A model generated the notes under the pieces. It made no database searches. It was not told the DNA's origin and worked only from the letters and a program-made list of their open reading frames with translations. A program made the position numbers and the translations under genes. Below, piece by piece: positions 23,752-35,639 of a stretch of 64,000 nucleotides of DNA (its first letter is position 1; every line of letters starts with the position of its first letter). The stretch is from Triglochin maritima (lineage: Eukaryota; Streptophyta; Magnoliopsida; Alismatales; Juncaginaceae): NCBI GenBank assembly GCA_963682175.1, contig OY821772.1:53776925-53840924 (forward strand), in the 5' to 3' direction.

Positions 23752-24010
23752 TAAATTTATACCGCAAGTGCACGGCCGCGATGAAGCGGTGGCAAGTACG
23801 GGTCGAACACAAGGAGGGAGAGATATTGTTATTTTTGTGGTTTTCGATTAAGGAGAGAAAGAGAGAACAATAATGAGGTTGGTTTGAGATTTTTGGTTTT
23901 TAATTTTCTAAAGCAAAAAACAACAAAAGCAAATTAAGGAAAAAACAAATATGGATGAGATTCCAGCGGGTGGAGGTTTAGATGTCGGGTTTTGATTAGA
24001 GAATTACACT
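23752..24010. repeat. Second copy of the ACCGCAAGTGCACGG repeat
   Basis: Nearly identical over about 250 bp to the start of the repeat in the PMD gene (15,712-15,990), in the same orientation. Sequence after 24,010 differs, so the shared part may be one end of the element. Confidence 0.65.
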
Positions 24011-24316
24011 ATTAATAAATGAATATATGGTTGTAAGACCATTAATAAATTTATCGGATATTCAAGAGTCAAACACAATTAACACAATAAAAATTTGAAC
24101 ACTTTAATACACAAATACAAATAATACATGATTATTACATGAATATATACAAGTAATTAGATATTAACCCTTATATATTGAAGACTTACCAGTTTTATCA
24201 TTTTAGTTGTGTGATAAACAAATAAGATTTGTATACTAAATAAGTGGAGGTTGTGTAATCGTGCAGTAAAGATGTATTATATGTTTATTAAATTGGTAAT
24301 AATCATGTACCTATAA

Positions 24317-24701
24317 GAGCATCATTAACAGCGCCCGGGCAGTTCCCGGGCGCTCTGGTTTCTCTCTCCGTCACGTCAGCTTCTCTCTCCGCCACGTCAG
24401 CTCAAACCACCCTCCTAAATTTTTCTTAACCACACCCAAAAACACCTCAAGTGTCATACATTCTATCCCCTACACGTCATTTCGGGATAAATTTTAGAAA
24501 AAATACGAAAAATTGTCAAAAAATTCTAGAAAATATAAACAAATAAAAAACTTATTTTCATAAAAATATATTTGAAAAAACGATTTTAAATTATTTTTAA
24601 AACATTTTTGAAAAACAAAACACAAAAAAACTGGGGACCAATTAGGAGGGTCACGTGGCAGTTTTCGGGTACCCAGGCAGGAGCACCCGTTAAGGGTGCT
24701 C
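24317..24701. mobile_element. Tourist-like MITE (PIF/Harbinger type), 385 bp
   Basis: The ends are inverted (GAGCATCATTAAC at left, GTTAAGGGTGCTC at right) and flanked by TAA duplications (24,314-24,316 and 24,702-24,704). TAA is the target duplication of PIF/Harbinger MITEs. The element has no coding capacity and has the same ends as the copy at 54,418. Confidence 0.8.
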
Positions 24702-26542
24702 TAATGGGTACTAAACTTGTCGTATAGCGTGACTCATTTAGTAATCGTACATAAACAGGTAAATATTATTATATACAATTACAAATGAGTTGGATACATT
24801 AGAATTTCAGTAACACAATTATTAAATGAATCGGATACGAATTTGCATATAATATAAAACATATATATAAGTATACACACACGGTTAATACATAAAATGA
24901 GACGCTAACAACCCCAGAGAAATCGGAAGTTACATAGCACATTAGAGTTTTATTCGTATCTTGTGGATGTTAGGAAGATAAGAAGCTGGAGAGAACGTGA
25001 GAATTTTGTCGTATCTTGTGGATGTTAGAGTTTTCTCTCGCTCTGAATGTTGAGATTAAAGTGCCGAAATGGGTTTAAAAATGAATGCAATTTGAAAACC
25101 ATCACATAATTTCAGATCTTAAGTTGAATTGTATTTAAATGATCAACCCATGTCTGTGTTTAAGTAAATAATTTCCTCTTCTGTGTTTACCTTCTCGTTT
25201 ATCGGTTGGGTTTGTAGATAAATTGTTTTTATCTCGTGTTTGGGAATGTAAATGGCTGAAGGAGTGACATCATTTCATGGTTCGTTTTGCAATATTTTAA
25301 CCACCGACCACGGTTATTTCTTAGTATGTGCTGATTCTTCATAATTATGGTTGTTCGTATTGAATTTCATACGAGAATGTAAACAGAAGTTTGTATTTTT
25401 GTATTCTGTGTTTCTTTCCATTACATGTGAGTATATATATGATGTGTGACTCTCGTAGCTGTACATGTGAATATATGGTAGATGTTGAAGATTGATTTCT
25501 TTCCTTTAGTTTGTGTGCTTGATTGCCAGAATGTTGACATACTCGGAGGGATGGATTTGGCAAGGATGGATTCTGAGCCAATGGTCATATTCTTAACACG
25601 CTCCCTCAAGTTGGGTCCGAAACAGATTGATGGATCACAGCTTGTGAAGAAGGTTTGAAAATGTTTTTTTGACTGAGTGTTTTAGTGAAGATATCGGCTA
25701 ACTGTAAAGTGGCAGTCAACTTCTATGTGCTTGGTCCGTTCATGAAAACTAGATTGGAGGTGATGTGTTGAGCTGCATTGTTATCACAAACATCTTCATT
25801 GGTTCCTGAGTTTTGATGTTCATGTCTGAGAGCAATTGTTTGAGCCAGATAAGTTCGCTAGTGGTGGAAGCCATTGCACGGTATTCTGCCTTGGCAGTGG
25901 ATCGAGCAACGACATTCTGCATCTTGCTTCTCCAAGTTACTAAGTTGCTTCCTACAAATGTGCAGAAGCCGGTTGTTGACTATCGGCCGTGACTTCCAGC
26001 CCAATCTGCGTCAGAATAACCAATTATAGAGTTAGAGATATTGAGTTTCATCCAGAGTCCTTGTCCTGGGGTACCTTTGAGATAACAAAGAATTCTATTC
26101 ACGACGTCTAAGTGATGAGTATGAGGTGAATGTATGAACTGACTAATTATACTTACAGCATACTGTTTGATTTTTGGCCTTAATCTATGTTTTGATGATT
26201 TAGTCAACATAATCTTAATTATAATCAATGTAGAGTAGCACAAATATTGCATTGCATATATATTATTCTTTGTGCTAACTTCTACAGGTAATCAAGACTC
26301 AAGAAAGAAAGGATTCAAGTCAAGACATGTAATCAAGCTCAATTGAAGACATGTAATTTGCATTTCTTTTGAGTCTTAGAAACATTGTGTAAATTGAGCA
26401 CACGTGATCTAAAACCTACTCAAACACACTAGGTTCCTTATAGAAGTCACACACAAAATTTCATATAATTTGGACTTCAATAGATCACTCAAACTTAGAC
26501 CGGAAAAAACATCAAACCAAAACCAGAATTGTCTGCCCACGT

Positions 26543-27043
26543 TCGGTCGACTGAAACAGACCGTTCGGTCTACCGAGTGATCGATTACCATGTAGTGTAT
26601 TTCCTGCCGAGTTTCGGTCGACCGTGCATACCTTTTCGGTCGACTATGTAAAGTGTAAACATATTTATCCGACAGTTAGATTTGTCGTATTATACCCAAC
26701 GGTCGTATTCATATTATCTCCATATACCCCAAAATACATTTAGTGTATCGGTCAATTGATGACCTTGTTCAGTCGACCGAACATATGATAACTCGACAAA
26801 CCCAAATTGCTTGTTGGTTTTAGGTCGACCATGAACCTTGTTTTGGTCGACCGAATATAATCTTGTTTGTCAACCCCGTAAAGTCTATTACAAATCGGTC
26901 GACTGAACCTATCTCGGTGTTCGACCGATCACTTAAGTGTACCTGAGTCATAGCCTTGCGGTCGACCGTTCCTTAATCGGTCGACCGAACCGTGTTCAAA
27001 ACTGCCCAACGATCGACCGAACTTACTGATCCGGTCGACCAAA
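26543..27043. repeat. Decayed CGGTCGACCG palindrome cluster
   Basis: About a dozen copies and near copies (CGGTCGACCG, CGGTCGACTG, CGGTCTACCG, AGGTCGACCA), often paired 20-25 bp apart, lie upstream of the LTR TATA box. More degenerate than the cluster at 22,232. Confidence 0.75.
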
Positions 27044-27134
27044 CTTATACAGAATTGCATCCTGCAAGTTTCTGTGTGTATCTTACACAATCTTTACCCA
27101 TTTCATCCCCAACGGCTATAACTCTTTAGGAGCT

Positions 27135-27143
27135 TATAAATAG
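27135..27143 (+). promoter_or_regulatory. TATA box of the nested solo LTR
   Basis: TATAAATAG, about 970 bp into the 1.47 kb LTR and just after the palindrome cluster, as expected at the U3/R junction. Confidence 0.55.
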
Positions 27144-30100
27144 AGTTGTAAAACACACTTTAACACAACTCTCCTACTCCATATTGTCCCCTACATTAAA
27201 AAGAAAGCTCCACACACTCAAAAACTCAAACCTTCCACACTTAGTAATCAATTCCACTCAACCATTGTCAAAGAAGCAAGGGTCTTGGTGAAAGCCCAAG
27301 ACAATAGTATAGACTTCGGTGAGACCCCGAAGTGATCCTCTCGAGGAAGAGTCAAGCTCGGTGAGGGTTGTTCGCGAGCTTGAAGACTTGTAAAGGCGTT
27401 CTCTCCCGGCCGGAACGGGGAGTGGTTAGTGAAGTCGTGAGCGGAGCTTGCAAGAGAGGACTAGGACCCGAGTGGGGTGTCGAACCTCTGTAAAATCCCT
27501 CGTCTCTATTGTGGTTTGCTTATCTCTTCTTACTTGCTTGTTTATTTGTTAAAATTCCGCTGCACATCTTTGATTGTTTAAACAAGTAGGTAATTAGCTT
27601 AAAAAGATTAGAATTAGAGACCCACACGATCCAACGCATACATAATATCAGGTCGAGTGACAGTGAGATGTATTAGTTTTCCAACTAGTCTTTGAAACTG
27701 ACTGACGTCACTTAGGGGTGTGTCATCGGTGGGTCCTATTTTTTCATTTATTTCAACTGGAGTGGTTGTGGGTTTAGAGCCCATTTTTCTAGTTTTTTTA
27801 AGGAGATATAAAATGTACTTCCTTTGGGAGAGAAAAAGACCTTTTTTTAGTATGTGATTTCTATTCCTAGAAAGTATTTAAAAAACCCCAAGTCCTTTAT
27901 GTCAAATTTGGTTTTAGATATTTCTTAACTAAATCTATCTCATGATTATTATCCCCAGTTATGATGAGATCATCTACGTAGATGAGAACAATGGTGGTGA
28001 TATTATTATGTCTAATAAACATGGATGCGTCAGCAGAAGCTTTTCTGAAACCATAAAGAAGAAGAGAATGACTGAGTTTGGCATACCATGCTCATGGTGA
28101 TTGTTTTAGTCCATATATAAACTTATGAAGCTTGCATACCTGATGGGGAGTTGTTGTGTAACGTGGAGATGGAGTCATGTAGACTTATTCTTCAAGATTT
28201 CCCTGTAAAAATGCATTTCTGACATCCATTTGAAAAAGATTCCAACCGTGGTTTACAACAATGCATAGAAGAACACAAACAGTGTTCATTTTAGCTACGG
28301 GTGCAAATGTTTCTAAGTAATCGAGTCCATAAGTTTGTGTATATCCTTTAGCTACAAGTCGTGTCTTATATCTTTCGATTTTATCGTTACTGTGGTATTT
28401 GATTTTATATATCCATTTGCAGCCAACAAGTTTTATATCGGGATAGAGAGGGACAAAAGTCCAGGTTTTGTTGGTTTCTAAGGCTCTTAGTTCATCTTTC
28501 ATGGCATTAACCCAATTTTGATCTTCTAACGCTTCATGGTAAGAATTTGGTTCTTCGTGGTTGTCACTTTTAGTTAGGTAGGTTTGGTTCTTATGTGTTG
28601 TCATAGGACAAGTAGTCTTGGATGGGGTAGGTGACTTGTGACACACAAAAAATCATTGAACCTGGCAGGCATGCGTGTAGGTCGAGTGGACCTCCTTCGG
28701 GGTGGTTCTTCTACTTCTTCTTCTCCCCCTAGGTTCGTCTTCTTCTTCATCTTGTGGAGGAGTAATTTCCGGATTTCATCCAAAGTTGGAAAAGGAGTAG
28801 CAGCGAAATTGTCTTTGGTGGTGTCAGCGGAATTGTCTTTGGTGGTGTCAGCCTCCGGTTTAAAAAATGATTCATTCTCAAAAAAGAAAACATCTCTAGA
28901 TACATACATTTTACAATTCTTGGGGTCATAACATTTGTACTTTTTTTCCTAAAGAAATATCCTAAAAAATACATTTAACAGAGCTATAGTCGACATTGTC
29001 CTCCCGCTTGCTGTGAACAAAACAAGTGCATCCAAAAAGTTTAAGATGGTTGATGTTCATTTTTTTGTTGAGCAAGATTTCCAAAGGTTGTTTGTTCTCA
29101 ATTGTAGGGCTAGGAAGTGGATTGATGATGTCTGTGGCAGTTAAAATAGCATCAGACCAAAAGTGTTTGGGACATTGTTCTGAAAAAGTAAAGATCGAGT
29201 CACATTTAAAAGGTGGTTTTTGCGTTCAGAAATTCCATTTTGTTGAGGAATGTTAACACACGTGGTTTGGTGAAAAAATCATTTTGCTTTAAAAGATTTT
29301 TAAACATATTACTCATGTATTCTGAACCATTGTCAGATTTAAAAAACAAATTTTTGCATCATACACGTTCTCAATAAACACGAGGAATTCACATAAAATT
29401 GTATATGTATCAGATTTATTTTTTAGTAAGTAAATCCAAGTAGTTCGAGAAAAATCATCGATAAAGCTAATGAAATAACGAAAACCATTATATGATTCAA
29501 CAGGGGCAGGGCCCCAAATATCCGAATGAACTAATTCAAAAGGCAATTGAGTTTTAGTAGTCGAAATAGGAAATAGTAATTGGGTTTGTTTAGAATAATG
29601 ATAAATATCACACAGAAATTCAGAATTAACGTGAGGAAATAATTGTTTTAGCACACTCGAGGATGGGTGACCCATCCTTTTGTGCCACAGTTCATGATTA
29701 GCCTCAGATCCAGCATGTAAGGCTTTATTAGTTGATTCAAGTATATAGAGGTCGTTTGTGAGGATGCCTTTACCAATCATCCTTCCTGTAGTACGATCCT
29801 TAAATATGACATCACGAGGGGTGAATATCACATTACAATTAAGATTCCTTGTAATTTTGGCGACGGAAAGTAAATTTGTATAAAAATTAGGCACATACAA
29901 AATATTATCATGAATATTGTTAATTAGTTTTGCATCTCCCGTGCCTTTAATCTCAACCAGATTTCCATTTGCAACGGTAACAAATTTATTTAGTAATCTC
30001 AAATTCTCTTTTATGTTGTTTAGCATGGTAGGATCCCCGGTCATATGATCGGTAGCCCCGGAATCAATAATCCAATGTTTAGTATTTGATTTATCTGTTA

Positions 30101-31667
30101 AAGGGGTTAAAATAAGATTATTGAATGTGTTTTCCATACCTGACATATTACCTGTTCTAGGGGTTTGATTTTGCAAAAGACCATTCAAGTGGCCCACCAG
30201 AGCCCTTAGTTGATGCGGATCCGGATCTCCACCACCCGAAGTTGGGCCCGCGAACCCTCCTGATCCGAAGAAGAGCCCTCCCGATCCACCAGAAGCCTCT
30301 CCCCTCCACTCGTGGTGCTTGGTCGGGTTGTTGGTCGGGTTGTGGTTGTATTCGGTCGGTTGTCCCTGCATATAAAAACTCCCATTGTTGCCATAAGTGG
30401 CATTAGGGTTAGGGTTAGGATTTTCGCCCGAGCGGTTGCCGCCACCGCCAGGTTGGCCGGTATTGCTGGTGGTGGTTCCATCCGCCAAGTTAGCTCTGGT
30501 GTTTCTCTCTCCGTTCTTTAGGGGCCTGAGATGAGGAAAGAGGAACCAACATGAGTTTTTGTTATGTTCGGGTTTCTTACAATTTTCGTAGTGCTCATTT
30601 GCTTTGTTTCTGAATCCTTTTGTTGTTGTTGACACCCTGAGCTTGGTTTCAACCGGTGATGAAGGCTTGGTTGTCAGAGATGGTGTTGTTCGTCATGGTT
30701 TTTCTTATTGTTTCCTCGCGTTGAACGAGGTTTGTGATGGTTGCGAGACTTGGAAGCTCTAGCGCCATGATGATTTGAGACCTTAAAGCTTCATAGTTGG
30801 GGTCCAAACCTACCAAAATATGGTAGATCTGGTTCTGCTCTTGTCTGATTTGGATGAGTTTGGCGTCTGTGGTCGGAGGTTCGTAGATCCGCAACTCAGC
30901 CCACCTTCTCTTGAGAGTACCAAGGTACTCGGTGATGGACGTCGATTTCTGACGTGTTTGGGATATTTCTTGCTTGATTTTGAATATGTGGGCGAAGTTT
31001 TTCGCCTTTCCATAATGCTCCTTAACCGAATCCCAGAGCTCTTTGGCACTTTCTTTGTACATGAATATCTCCCCAATGTTTGGTCCATCGTTTGCCATTC
31101 CTCTTGTTTTTTCTCGGTCTCTTCTCCTTCGGGTTTTTTGGTTTGTCCGGTGATGTGGCCAATCCTCCCCCGACCGCTGAGGGAAAGGGTTGCTGCTCGC
31201 GTCTACGATAGGTAGTTGATCCCGTTTAGAGTGGTCGTGACGAGGCGTTGGGGTGCGTTCACCTCCGGATGACTACCTCCTGTGTCGTCCGACATGCTGT
31301 GGAGGTTTTGGGTATGGATGTTGGCTTTTCTTTGCCTTCAACCCTCTTGGATGAGGTGAGGCCGATGAGGATCCCAGGGGGAGTCTGAGGTCGAGGTTTT
31401 CTCGTATCAATGCTCTTATACCATATTGAATTTGATACGAGAATGTAAACAGAAGTTTGTATTTTTGTATTCTGTGTTTCTTTCCATTACATGTGAGTAT
31501 ATATATGATGTGTGACTCTCATAGCCGTTGTACATGCGAATATATGGAAGATGTTGAAGATTGATTTCTTTCCTTTAATTTATGTGCTTGATTGCCAGAA
31601 GGTTGTCATAATTGGAGGGATGGATTTGACAAGGATGGATTCTGGACCAACAGTCATATTCTTAACA

Positions 31668-32406
31668 GTTTGTTTTCTTAGTTATCGTGTATTTTATTGA
31701 TAATAATGCACTAGAAATAATAGGACATGGAATTCGCTTTGTTTGTTCTGTTTTCAGGTACCGGATTCAGAATAAAATATCGTCTTCTTCTGGCAGCTTA
31801 AGATTTAATAAGGTGGCACCATAATTGAACAGAGATGTGAGATGCCTCATGTCACTGCTAGTGTCATTTATTCTGATTGGAGAAGTAATTTTTTACGGTA
31901 ACTATATTCAAAATTGGGATAAAAATAGTTTGTGGTTGTAATTGCGAAAGCATATAAACAACTACTATTGTTGGGAACCTGTGGTTTCAGAGTAAGTAGA
32001 ACATTTGTACCTAATTTTCGGTTCAGTTCAGTTCACTTCGTCCCAAATTAACGAATATACGTGTTTGTTGACTTGAAATGACGACCTTATTTGGTTTGGT
32101 CACTTCTGATAACGAATGTCTTACTATTAACGAATATAAATGTTGGGTCATTTTCATACTAAAAACACCCCACGCGTTTGTTTGTTTTATTGAGGACCAC
32201 ACCCAAATAACTTCCCAAGTCGAGAGGACAGCAAAGCAACATGTTTGATTGTTGAATGGGTAAATTGTTGCTCATCTTATCTTTTTTTAATTTAAAAGAC
32301 ACATTGCATTGATTGCAACCTTTTATTTTGATTTCACGAGAATAACAAGGTAAGGCCTACCACTACCATCTGTCATTGAAGTACTTTTATACCGAAAGAA
32401 AGCTAT
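31668..32406. other. Intergenic, nothing recognised
   Basis: AT-rich DNA between the Copia element and the large MULE. No ORF or repeat that I can support. Confidence 0.45.
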
Positions 32407-32745
32407 ATTTATAATGGGAAATGTTTGTTGAACGCTCGCGTCACGGACGCTGCTAACCCAGTCAGCACACTCGCTGATGTGGGCAACCCAGTTAGCAGAC
32501 GCGGCTGAGTGCGCACTCAGCCCAGAAACATTTTTCCTTTTTTTGTTTAGTTTATTCCTCGTTTCGTACAAATTTCTCCATCCCACATTAATGTGTCTCA
32601 AATCACTCACTTCATTTTGCCGCTCCTACACAGACTGAAGACTAGTTACTCAACATCCGTCCTCCTATTTTTTTCCCTTCTTTTTATTAATAAATTCATT
32701 TTTTTCCGGACACACACATCAGTTATTTTCTTTAGTTTCTGGACT

Positions 32746-32815
32746 AGCGCATAACTTATTCCGGACACAGTTACTATTTATTCCGGACAGTTAGAACACT
32801 TATTCCGGACAGACG
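32746..32815 (-). repeat. Small TTATTCCGGACA array upstream of the transposase
   Basis: Three to four units (CTTATTCCGGACAG with spacers, about 20-25 bp apart). Same core as the larger arrays in this element, in inverted orientation. Confidence 0.8.
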
Positions 32816-33020
32816 TACTACTTACTGCTAATTTTTTTTGCTGTTGTTTTATTTTCCCGATGCGTCCACCATCGCATTTAATGTTTTTCAAATCAGCACG
32901 TCCTCCGTCTTCTTTCTTATTCTTTGGCGCTTCACGGAGATACAAATATGAGTGTCTTGGTTATTCCGATCCTACGAACCATTCCTTCTTCTCTCCTTCC
33001 TCCATTTGTGTTGTACTGTA

Positions 33021-35491
33021 ATGGCACTCGTAAATGTATCCTCACAGCCGGCTCATGCCTCCAACGTCCCTCAAGTGATGATGAATTTTCCTTCCTTCGA
33101 AGAAGCCAAAGCATTTTACGTTTCATACGCCGATTCCTGTTGTTTTGGTGTGAAGATAAGGCAATCTCATTACGATCATGGTGTTGTAATACGGGTCACT
33201 CTTACCTACTCAAAGGAGGGTAATGCTCCCGGAAACCAAGGTGAAGGTAGACCAAAACATAGGTTATCCGGTAGGGTCGAATGCACTGCTCGGATTAGGG
33301 TCTCCGGTAATCCATCCAGAGGCTACGTAATTAACTACGTAGATCTCGAACATAATCACACCATGCTGTCGGAAGACCAGATGCGCTTCCTCCGACAAAA
33401 ACGATCCGTCCCGGAGTCCGCCAGAGCACGCATTTCGTGCAATGATGCTGCCGGTATATCTGCCGCCAAGACCATGCAATCTTTTGTGGTCGAAGCTGGA
33501 GGTCACGATAAATTGTCTTTCAACGAGCGGGACCTAAGGTTATTTATTCTCCACTTAACCTGGTTGAAATTACGCATTTAGCTTTGTCATAAAAATTATG
33601 TTTCGCAGGAATGTTGTGAACGAGGTTAGAAACCTCAAAATGGGACCAGGAGATGCGAAAGCTATCCAAGATTATTTCATCAGGATGCAGAAGAATGATT
33701 CCCGCTTCTTTTACGTAATGGATATGGACGACGAAGGCAGACTACGAAATGTGTTCTGGGCCGACAGTCGTTCTCGAGCTGCTTACACTTACTTTGGAGA
33801 TGCAATATGTTTCGACACAACATACATAACAAACAAGTATGACATGCCTTTTGCCCCATTTGTGGGGGTAAATCACCACTACCAGTTCGTCCTACTCGGT
33901 TGCGCACTCCTCTCTTCCGAGACGACACAAAATTACATTTGGTTGTTCCAAACATGGTTGACGTGCATGAATGGTACGTGTTTTATTTTGTCCGGCTTTG
34001 TTCGTTTTACGTTATGTGCCTGTCCGGTTACCCTTTACGTCTGTCCGGTTTACGTCTTTTGCTCGTCCGGTTTATCCCTTACGTCTGTCCGGTTTACGTT
34101 TTTTGCTCGTCCGGTTTATCCCTTACGTCTGTCCGGTTTACGTTTTTTGCTCGTCCGGTTTACCCTTGACGTCTGTCCGGTTTACGTTATTTCTGTTCGG
34201 ATTAACATATGTTTTTATCTTGATCGCGTTGTGTGCAGATACAAGCCCCCCGACGATCATAACAGACCAATGTGGCGCCATAGCTGCGGCTGTGAGGACT
34301 GTGTTCCCTAAAGCGCGGCACAGATTTTGTATATGGCACATAATGAATAAGGCCCCTGTGAAGCTGCCCACGAAGTACCGGGAGCATACGTTGTTTGACC
34401 TCAACAACTGTGTATTCGATTCCAAGACTCCGGCAGAATTCGAGCGGAATTGGCAGGGTTTTCTAGATGATTTCGAGTTCCACGACAATAATTGGCTCCG
34501 ATCCATTTATGCAATTCGAGAGCGCTGGGTACCTGCATTTTGGCGGGATTATTTTTCCGCAGGAATGACATCAACCCAGAGAAGTGAGGGTATGAACGCC
34601 TTCTTCGATAAGTACCTCACATCAAGGACGACACTTAAGCAGTTCGTGAAACAATACGAACTCGCAGTACGCCACAAGTATGAGAAGGAAGCTCTGTCTG
34701 ATTTCGATTGTCAGCATAAGGCTCCGCAATTGATTTCGAAATATCCATTCGAGAGGCAATTGGGTGAGTTGTATACGGTGGGTGTCTTCAAGAAGGTGCA
34801 GTTAGAAATTGGGAAGATGATGTACTGCGACATCAAGGATGAGTTCAACGAGGACGACAAATTGCACTTCAACGTGACCGAACATGTATTGACACATATC
34901 CTCCCATTGTCGAAACGATTCACAGTGCAAATTAGAGATGAGAAGTGGGTATGCGATTGCAGAATGTTTGATCACGTCGGTATCCTATGTTGTCACGTTT
35001 ATGTTGTTATTGCCCGAATACGTCCAAACGCGTTGCTCCCCGAGTCTTACATCGTCCACCGATGGAGGAAGGATATCCGAAGGAGCTATGGAGTCAAGTT
35101 TCCCCTTCAAAGTGGCATAACGGGGAACGATGCGCTTCGTCGCCACGACGACATAATGGGTCGTGCGGTTTGGATCGCCGAGGCCGCTTTCGACTCAAAC
35201 GACAGATATCTTCAGGCGGTAGAGGCACTTGAGTTGCTTAAGGAACGTATGCAACGACCTGATCCTGTGTTCGATGGTACATCCGTTATCAATCCGGATA
35301 AGACAAGACGGAAAGGCAGACCGCCGAGCAAACGACGGATTTCTTTGTCTGAGAAAATAATTAAAAGTAACGTTAAGAAAATTATCAGGAATAAGGTTCT
35401 ACCCCCGTTACACCCTGCAGCACCCAAACCAGGGGATCACGATTTCGATGACTGGGACATGAATTTGCATTACGAGGCAGTTCCTCCTTGA
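33021..35491 (+). CDS. FAR1-type MULE transposase, 711 aa, three exons, apparently intact
   Basis: Exons 33,021-33,538, 33,609-33,973 and 34,239-35,491 join in phase across GT-AG introns (2136 nt). Domains: FAR1-type zinc DNA-binding region about residues 22-115 (FPSFEEA-FYV, CTARIRV, HNH); MULE DDE transposase with Asp242 (FDTTY), Asp304 (ITDQCG) and Glu411 (QRSEGMNAFF); SWIM zinc finger CDC-x9-CCH about 533-547; a basic C-terminal region (RRKGRPPSKRR, 651-661), likely nuclear targeting. It would cut and paste the element by binding its ends. All three catalytic residues and the zinc ligands are present and no stop interrupts the join. ATG 33,021 is chosen because the related remnant at 20,409 starts at the same place. 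Intron 2 is made of TCCGG repeats. Confidence 0.9.
33990..34205 (+). repeat. TCCGGTTTACG array filling transposase intron 2
   Basis: Repeats of TGTCCGGTTTACG and CGTCCGGTTTATCCC at about 20-23 bp fill nearly all of the 265 bp intron (33,974-34,238). They share the TCCGG core with the other arrays of the element. Confidence 0.85.
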
Positions 35492-35639
35492 TTATTGTAT
35501 TTGTCCTTGGTTGGAATTATTCCTATGTAATTTTGTTGAAAGTCATTGTATGTCTGTCCGTATTATTGCATAAGATTCAACTCTTTCTTTGCTTGTTCGT
35601 TTGTGAATTAATTTCTGATGGTGACAAATATATTTAAGT

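Larger units (their letters stand above)
19053..23755. repeat. Inverted-repeat (foldback) element split by an LTR insertion
   Basis: The left arm consists of 19,075-19,155 plus 23,210-23,320. The right arm, inverted, is 23,580-23,750. Shared words include CCTACAATCTCACAATT, TTTACAGTTAATCTCACC, ATTCATTAGCATAAC and CACTAGAGAATTCCTGTA. The arms face each other across a TA microsatellite (23,325-23,386). The solo LTR at 19,156-23,209 cuts the left arm cleanly; the two parts rejoin to match the right arm. Confidence 0.65.
26163..27635 (+). mobile_element. Solo LTR (Sirevirus-like) nested in Copia reverse transcriptase
   Basis: GCATA flanks it on both sides (26,158-26,162 and 27,636-27,640), and the Copia reading frame (DIMYA then VSIISQ) rejoins across it. 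The 1.47 kb has no coding domain. A TATA box at 27,135 and a downstream stretch (GGACTAGGACCCGAGTGG, GTCGAACCTCTGTAAAATCC) recall R-U5 regions of Sirevirus LTRs; family assignment is inferred. Shifting the duplication by one base (CATAC) gives a TG start. Confidence 0.7.
25610..31098 (-). pseudogene. Copia gag-pol polyprotein remnants
   Basis: In minus-strand order: a gag segment (31,098-30,649, with KNFAHIFKIKQEISQT); a degenerate zinc knuckle and protease site (DSGATDHMT) with integrase pieces ELWHKRMGHPSSSVL and VHSDIWGPAPVESYNGF (30,635-29,313); a linker (28,909-28,601); reverse transcriptase start (KLVGCKWIYKIKYHS, QMDVRNAFLQGNLEE, 28,646-28,185); more RT in decayed frames; then, after the nested LTR, GYSDADWAGSHGR (26,252-25,980). 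Several frameshifts and stops mean no functional product. It resembles the polyprotein of the element at 42,430, so the two belong to related lineages. Confidence 0.88.
25358..31667 (-). mobile_element. Ty1/Copia LTR retrotransposon, old copy with nested solo LTR
   Basis: LTRs are at 25,358-25,598 and 31,424-31,667, flanked by GTTCG/GTTTG (one mismatch in a 5-bp duplication). In minus-strand sense the LTR runs TGTTAAGAATATGAC...AATTCAATA. Next to the 5' LTR lies TGGTATAAGAGC, a decayed copy of the TGGTATCAGAGC primer site for initiator-Met tRNA. The LTRs differ at about 16 sites and one 3-nt indel, so the copy is older than the one at 42,430. The coding region is broken and split by the insertion at 26,163-27,635. 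Confidence 0.9.
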
